Positions 8,101 through 12,540 of a stretch of DNA of 12,540 bases are shown piece after piece; the first letter of the stretch is position 1, and each line of letters opens with the position of its first letter. The position numbers and the translations under genes were made by a program. The DNA is from Coemansia sp. RSA 922. Taxonomy: Eukaryota; Kickxellomycota; Kickxellomycetes; Kickxellales; Kickxellaceae. The notes beneath the pieces are model-generated. The model searched no databases and was not told where the DNA came from. It saw only the letters and a list, made by a program, of their open reading frames with translations. The stretch is taken from contig JANBQS010000752.1 in NCBI GenBank assembly GCA_027577415.1, positions 1-12,540 of the forward strand. Reading direction: 5' to 3'.

Positions 8101-11100
8101 GCGTCGTATTCAACGGCAGGCCGAGGAGGAGGTCAACCGCCGTATGCAAAAGGCCGCTGCAGCAGCCGCCGCTGCCGCCGAGTCTAGCCCTAACAACAGC
8201 CAGGGAGCCCTCTCGCAGCAGACATCGGTAATTGTGGCTATTGACGATGACGATGACGACAATGACACCGAGGACGATGAGGGCGAGGTTGTCATGTCAG
8301 GGACAAGGCCGGCTGTTGTGGCGTCGGCTGAGCCAACTACGATCGAAGTAGATATCGGCAAGATCGGAACTCCGACTCTGATTAACCCCGGACACTTTGA
8401 CGACCAGAGTGACGTAATAATTCCCGGGTTTATAGCTGCGCATCTCAAGCCGCATCAGCTCGAAGGCGTGCGCTTCATGTGGCGGAATTTGGTTATGCTG
8501 AGCAACCACTGCAGCAGCACCGGCGACCGAGGCAGCACCAGCAGTGGGCGGCTGATTCCGCCGCAGCATGGGTGCGTTCTAGCTCACTCGATGGGTCTAG
8601 GCAAGACGCTGCAGACGATTGCCTTGATATACACACTGCTTAACGCCGTAAGCACGCCGACGCCCATTCCCGACTTTGTTGGCTCGAATTATAATACGCG
8701 GCGGGTGCTTATTCTGTGCCCGCCCACTATCCAAACCAACTGGGCTGCCGAGTTTTGGAAGTGGGCAGGCGTGCACCACACTACAGCGAAGGCCAGTGCC
8801 TACCACCGAGCTGTTGACGGCCCTCTGCTGCCGCCGGGCTTTGGCGGCAGTGACAATCCCTTGGGCGAGGGAGGAATGAACCATCGCACAAAGCTGCGGA
8901 TCCTCCAGGCCCTGCGGCGCGAGACGAGGCGCGTCGTCACGCAAGTCGTCAACTTTGGCCAAATGACGAATATGAAGATGAGGTTGGCAGCGCTGAAAGC
9001 GTGGCACCAGTACGGCGGCGTTATGATAATGGGCTATCCAGGGTTCCGCGAGCTTATGAAGGTCGTCGAAGGTCGCCGTAGTAAGAGAGCTACAGCTGCG
9101 GCTGGAAGGGACTCGTCGAGCTCTCCTGGACCCGCAGACCCTGATTCGCCTCAGATTCTGCTGCGGCGCTACTTGCTCGAGGACGGCCCCTGCTTGGTAG
9201 TCGCCGACGAGGGGCATGTTATTAAGAACTCGGACGCGCTGCTTTCAAAGTACGTCAATTTGCTAACGACCAAGGCACGCGTGTGTCTGACGGGATATCC
9301 TCTGCAGAACAACCTCGTCGAGTACTGGACCATGGTCAACTTTTGCTCGTCAAAGTTCCTCGGCGACCTGCCCGACTTTCGCAACAGTTACGTCCATCCG
9401 ATCGACAACGGCCTGTACTTGGACTCGTCGCCGGCTGACAAGCGCATAAGCACGCTGCGTATGAAGGCCCTGCATGGCCTACTCGAGGGCATTGTTGACC
9501 GTCGCGACATGAGCGTCCTCCACAGCCAGCTGCCGCGTAAGGCCGAGTATGTTATCGCTTGCCCACTGACGCCTGCTCAGATGTGCCTCTACAGCGCCTA
9601 CCTCGCTCATGTCATTGGCATTGGGCCTGACTCGGAGGACTCGAGCATTATCCAAGCTGCCAGCGGCCAAAACCTGCTGGTGCACAGCAGCCTATTGTCG
9701 AACATTTGCAACCACCCCGCCATTTTCCACAGCGTCATTACTAATGACAGCGGATCGACCACGCCAGCGACAGCAGGAAGAGCTCGGGCGGCCCAAGCGC
9801 AGGCCATGTCAATAACGATTGATGAGGACAACGCTGATCTGGAACAGCTGGAAAATTTGGCTCAAGAGCTCGGCAGCAGCGGCGGCGGTGTCAACCTCAG
9901 TGGAAGAAATACTGACTGGTGCAAGGATATCTTTGCGAGCTATTCGGAGCCCAGCAAGGACTTGCGCCTCCCCTCGCATTGCCTCAAAGTGGTGCTAATG
10001 TTGGATATCATTCGTCTCAGCATCGCTCAGGGCGAGCGCGTGTTGGTGTTTACGCGCAGCATTCCCACTCTGGACTATTTGCAGCAGGCCGTCGATGCCA
10101 GCGGCATACTGGCTGCCACTTCTGGCTCTTCGTTACGTATTGACGGGTCAACTAATATCGCCCATCGTCAGGACCTGATCGACAGCTTCAACGCCCCCAA
10201 CTCGCCGCACTATTTATTCTTCATCTCGTCTGGCACTGGATCGATCGGCGTGAATTTGGTCGCGGCCAGTCGTGTTATTATTTTCGACGTTGGATGGAAT
10301 CCGCTTTATGACGAGCAGGCCATTGCTCGCGCCTACCGTTATGGCCAGCGCCGCCGTGTCTACGTCTACCGCCTGATAACAGCCGGCACTTGGGAAGACA
10401 ATTTGTTTAGCAACAATCTGTTCAAAGTCGCCATGACTCGTCGCGTTGTTGATCGTCAGACTACGGGCCGTCGTAACACGCGCGACGAGATGCGGCGCTA
10501 CTTTCAGCACCCGCCACTAACCTCGCCCCCTATTTCCGCTGACGACATGGCTCGCCTTGCTGAAGAGTACCACGACGACTCGGTGTTTACGACCTTGCTG
10601 GCGGAGCATGCTTCCAACTTGGCCAAAGTTACGCCGCAGGCCACGCTGGTCGCCGAGGAAGAGGAGCACTTGCTTGAGGGCGATTCGGAGGTTATAAAGT
10701 CGATGATCAACGCCGAAATGCAGCGCTTTGGTCAGATCCCAGTTACCAATTCGCCACAACCTGATGATTCGACTACTACGCCAGTCTCCGCCCTAGCTGC
10801 TGCAAATCGCGTTGCCTCGGCTGCCATTAACTCGTCTCGCCCCCGCGCAATACGTCCACTCCTACCACGACCACTACCACGAGCGCCCCTGCCAGCAGGA
10901 GCAGCAGCAACACATATGATTGATTCCAGCCATCCATTTTGGTATGACATTCGCCGCCAAAAGGTCAGCATTGTTAAAGGCGTCTTGGATAAGGTATTGG
11001 CACGACTATCTGATGTGCCCGCCTTTCCGCCAGAGCAAGACGCTGTCAACAGGACCCGCGGGAATATGATTACCATACTAACCAATTGGCGAAACGAGAC

Positions 11101-11275
11101 TATGGCCTATCTTGGCGGAGCTGGTGCTGACTTGGGGCGGCGCTATGGGGAGCTACTGGTTAATGCCTTGCCAGGGCTTTGCAACAATGTGTTTTGCGTG
11201 TATGTTGTTCACTTGCATTTATGCACGGATGACGACTTGCGGCAGTTTCTCATAAACACCACTAGCTTGTCATGA
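5152..11275 (+). CDS. SNF2-family ATPase, ATRX/ARIP4 (RAD54L2)-like, 1997 aa
   Basis: The CDS is join(5152..5212, 5343..11275). It is a DNA-dependent ATPase/translocase of the Rad54-like group. ATRX and ARIP4 remodel or strip proteins from DNA in the nucleus, and ARIP4 is linked to SUMO and topoisomerase II. Motifs: I, SMGLGKTLQ (Walker A, K1108); Ia, VLILCPPTIQTNWAAEF; a family block WHQYGGVMIMGY; II, DEGH (1309-1312); III, LTGYPLQNNLVEYW (from 1336), with FLG and LLEG...RR blocks after it that match ARIP4 best; IV, RVLVFTRS; V, GTGSIGVNL; VI, QAIARAYRYGQ (1679-1689, arginine fingers R1683 and R1686). The ~1070-residue N-terminal part is disordered, with Ser-Pro-rich, Asp-run, poly-Ala and Glu/Arg-rich helical segments. 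No Cys-rich ADD finger like that of animal ATRX is visible. Acidic-flanked hydrophobic patches resemble SUMO-interacting motifs. Subfamily choice (ARIP4 over ATRX) is moderately sure; the ATPase class is certain. Confidence 0.93.
5213..5342 (+). other. Intron near the 5' end of the helicase gene (130 nt)
   Basis: The long helicase frame has no ATG upstream of 5384, and 5' of 5285 it meets a stop. A small ATG-started frame (5152-5212, MIDGVHTLNRESNSPDLLAL) ends in a strong donor, GTAAGC. An acceptor TTTATTGTGTAG ends at 5342. Joining G to CC creates an Ala codon and keeps the frame through SVRDDPNNSLSNYMARL into the main ORF. A branch-like CACTAAAG lies at 5282-5289, about 55 nt before the acceptor. 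If it is unspliced, translation would have to start at Met 5384, 34 codons shorter. Confidence 0.8.
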
Positions 11276-11575
11276 AATAGATTGTGTATGGCTATTTTCC
11301 AAAAAGTGTCTATTTTCTTTAAGCCAAAGGAAGAAAATACAAAGTACCCCTTTTCCATTTGATGACCCAATTTTACAATGCATATTCTTTTTTTTTTTTT
11401 TTTAAAAAAACACGCGGGGTTTCCAAAGAGCACAAAGGAGTAAAACGACGATTTGTCTTCCCCTCTCTCTTCTAACCCCCTCTCTTTTTTTGTCATCTCT
11501 TTTACTTTTACACTATTATTTGTATTTTACCCTTGTTATTTTTTTTTTCTATTTTTCAGCCCTATTTTCTCACTC
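11276..11575 (+). other. Intergenic region between helicase and right-edge gene
   Basis: There is no convincing gene in these 300 bp. The left part is the helicase 3' UTR without a perfect AATAAA. A T16 run at 11388-11403 is directly followed by A7 (11404-11410), a potential poly-dA:dT nucleosome-excluding element. The right part (11456-11575) is a continuous CT/T-rich tract on the plus strand, typical of the leader of a downstream gene. It includes TTCTATTTTTCAG at about 11547-11559, which looks like a 3' splice site. A 5'-UTR intron or an upstream exon of the next gene is therefore possible, but no matching donor was identified. Confidence 0.5.
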
Positions 11576-12540
11576 ATGGCCAACTCCACACCAAAGGACC
11601 AGCAAAGAGTTGGTTATCAGAGAGGTACTCGCGCTCTCAACATACTACTATGCCTCTCAATGTTTATCTGCCAGGTTTTGATGTGTGTATATCAGGCTCC
11701 ACACTACAGCTCACCCATGTTTACAATTCAGTATTTTAGACGGGGTGTGATTATGTCTTGGCTTGTAGTACTTATCTGGTGCAATTGGCGCAAGTCTGGA
11801 AAGTTCAGGAAACTCTTTCCTGTATTCGCCTATAGGTGCTGGAGTCATATAGCCTATGGATTTGTGTTTGCCGCCATTGGCATATTTACTTTGCAGGACC
11901 CACTTACTTTGGCCTTGTACCAGGGCTACCAGCAACACCTCTGCTCAGATGGCGATCACTGTAGTATTATTGAATCACCAGAAACTATGCTCTACATGAT
12001 TGTTGGAAGTTGCACAGTGTGCTTATCTAGCTTGCTTATCGGAGTAATAAGCGCATTTATTGTAAGGCTCAACTACTATGAGCCAAGACAAGCTATAGTA
12101 CCTGATACTATTTATTGTGGTATGTGCGGATCTGCGAAAATAGATTCAAATGAGAGTGAATGTGCATCATGTAAAGCAATAATCTCAAAGGCTAAAGGAA
12201 AGGGAAAAGCCGAATCAGAGTCTGGAGGTAGTCATGATAATTATGAACGTGGAAGAACAAGAGGTAGGGGAAGGCGCTTTGCTGCATCAAAAAGCTCAAG
12301 CAGGTCAACAAAATCTGTTAATGTAGAAGGACCTATTAGGTCAGTAAGTGCTGGTAGAGAAGCAAGCTCAAGTAGATCTCAAAGTTCTGGTAGAGGAGCA
12401 AGCTCAAGCAGATCACAAAGTTCTAGTAGAGGAGCTAGCTCAAGCAGATCACAAAGTTCTAGTAGAGGAGCAAGCTCAAGTAGATCACAGAGTTCTGGTA
12501 AAGGAGTAGGCTCAAGTAGGCCAGCAGGCTCTCGCAGAAT
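11576..12540 (+). CDS. Unrecognised membrane protein with zinc-ribbon-like motif and RS-repeat tail (3'-truncated by window)
   Basis: An ATG at 11576 opens 321 codons with no stop before the window edge. I do not recognise the family. Four hydrophobic segments are visible at about residues 21-39 (LNILLCLSMFICQVLMCVY), 57-70, 90-106 and 138-164. A loop between the last two contains Cys123 and Cys129. Next come Cys181-x2-Cys184 and Cys196-x2-Cys199, a CxxC-x11-CxxC arrangement like a zinc ribbon. The rest is hydrophilic, with Lys/Gly-rich, RGRTRGRGRR and then Ser/Arg-rich sequence. Residues 264-311 are four 12-aa repeats of the type SSSRSQSS(G/S)RGA, with a decayed fifth. A short N-terminus and an even number of helices suggest both ends face the cytosol, so the tail could bind RNA, lipid or protein partners; this is inferred. 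Codons from about 12000 onward favour AGA and A/T-ending triplets, unlike the GC-rich neighbours. The start is the first ATG after a pyrimidine-rich leader. An upstream exon is possible. Confidence 0.72.
   Translation, partial: MANSTPKDQQRVGYQRGTRALNILLCLSMFICQVLMCVYQAPHYSSPMFTIQYFRRGVIMSWLVVLIWCNWRKSGKFRKLFPVFAYRCWSHIAYGFVFAAIGIFTLQDPLTLALYQGYQQHLCSDGDHCSIIESPETMLYMIVGSCTVCLSSLLIGVISAFIVRLNYYEPRQAIVPDTIYCGMCGSAKIDSNESECASCKAIISKAKGKGKAESESGGSHDNYERGRTRGRGRRFAASKSSSRSTKSVNVEGPIRSVSAGREASSSRSQSSGRGASSSRSQSSSRGASSSRSQSSSRGASSSRSQSSGKGVGSSRPAGSRR
12365..12540 (+). repeat. 36-bp in-frame tandem minisatellite
   Basis: Units start at 12365, 12401, 12437, 12473 and 12509, spaced exactly 36 bp. The core is AGCTCAAGYAGATCWCARAG followed by TTCTRGTAGAGGAGCA. 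The fifth unit is diverging (GGCTCAAGTAGG...). A weaker ancestor of the unit can be seen just before it, coding GPIRSVSAGREA. All changes keep the frame, so copy number can vary without destroying the protein. It encodes the Arg/Ser tail of the right-edge gene. Confidence 0.93.

Noticed and set aside
8597..9217. 206-aa minus-strand ORF, and the 177-aa one at 7616-8149
   Set aside because: Both lie antisense to the helicase frame; conserved motifs are only in the plus frame.
9206..9217. DEGH instead of DEAH/DEXH in helicase motif II
   Set aside because: DEGH is the usual form in the ATRX/ARIP4 group and does not imply a dead ATPase.
11200..11245. Possible 46-nt intron at the helicase 3' end (GTATGT...GGCAG)
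   Set aside because: Splicing would give an immediate stop after two or three codons, while the unspliced frame gives a reasonable DDDLRQFL end; kept unspliced, though transcripts could decide.
11711..11938. 75-aa minus-strand ORF and 11533-11739 plus-strand ORF at the right edge
   Set aside because: Both overlap the much longer frame from 11576 that carries membrane segments, paired CxxC motifs and codon-periodic repeats.
12365..12540. Regular 36-bp repeats as a CRISPR array
   Set aside because: There are no unique spacers between units, they are in frame within a long ORF, and the genome is eukaryotic.

Overview
This is eukaryotic nuclear DNA, most likely fungal. The coding sequences are dense and separated by short gaps. 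Introns are few and have GT-AG ends. Untranslated regions carry long pyrimidine, poly-T and poly-A tracts, and one small protein has a putative kexin (RR) site. The Ras protein has the fungal-style GGGGVGKS P-loop and a CAAX end. An early-diverging lineage is possible, but I cannot place it from one window. I see no tRNA, rRNA, transposase, CRISPR array or prokaryotic operon feature.

Layout, left to right. (1) At 1-71 on the minus strand is the first 23 codons of an RRM-type RNA-binding protein that runs off the left edge. (2) It diverges across a 765-bp intergenic region from a two-exon Ras GTPase gene (837-1672, plus; 209 aa after removing a 206-nt intron). (3) Only 187 bp later comes COG6, a Golgi tethering-complex subunit (1860-3794, plus; 644 aa). 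(4) Converging on COG6 is a small secreted-protein gene (3995-4303, minus; 102 aa) built from an internal 147-bp duplication. Its promoter side carries a (GT)13 microsatellite, a TATA box and three diverged ~111-bp tandem repeats. (5) A very long SNF2-family ATPase of the ATRX/ARIP4 (RAD54L2) type follows (5152-11275, plus). The frame joins a 20-codon first exon through a 130-nt intron to a 5.9-kb second exon, giving 1997 aa. It shares its upstream region with the divergent secreted-protein gene. (6) The right edge holds the first 321 codons of an unrecognised protein (11576 onward, plus). It has four hydrophobic segments, a CxxC-x11-CxxC zinc-ribbon-like motif and an Arg/Ser-rich tail made of 36-bp tandem repeats.

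The genes do not form an obvious pathway: signalling (Ras), Golgi traffic (COG6), chromatin/DNA remodelling (ARIP4-like) and RNA binding (RRM) look like ordinary housekeeping neighbours. The unusual parts are the two small or unrecognised genes. One is the repeat-built secreted protein with its repeat-built promoter. The other is the right-edge membrane/zinc/RS-repeat protein, whose composition differs from its neighbours.
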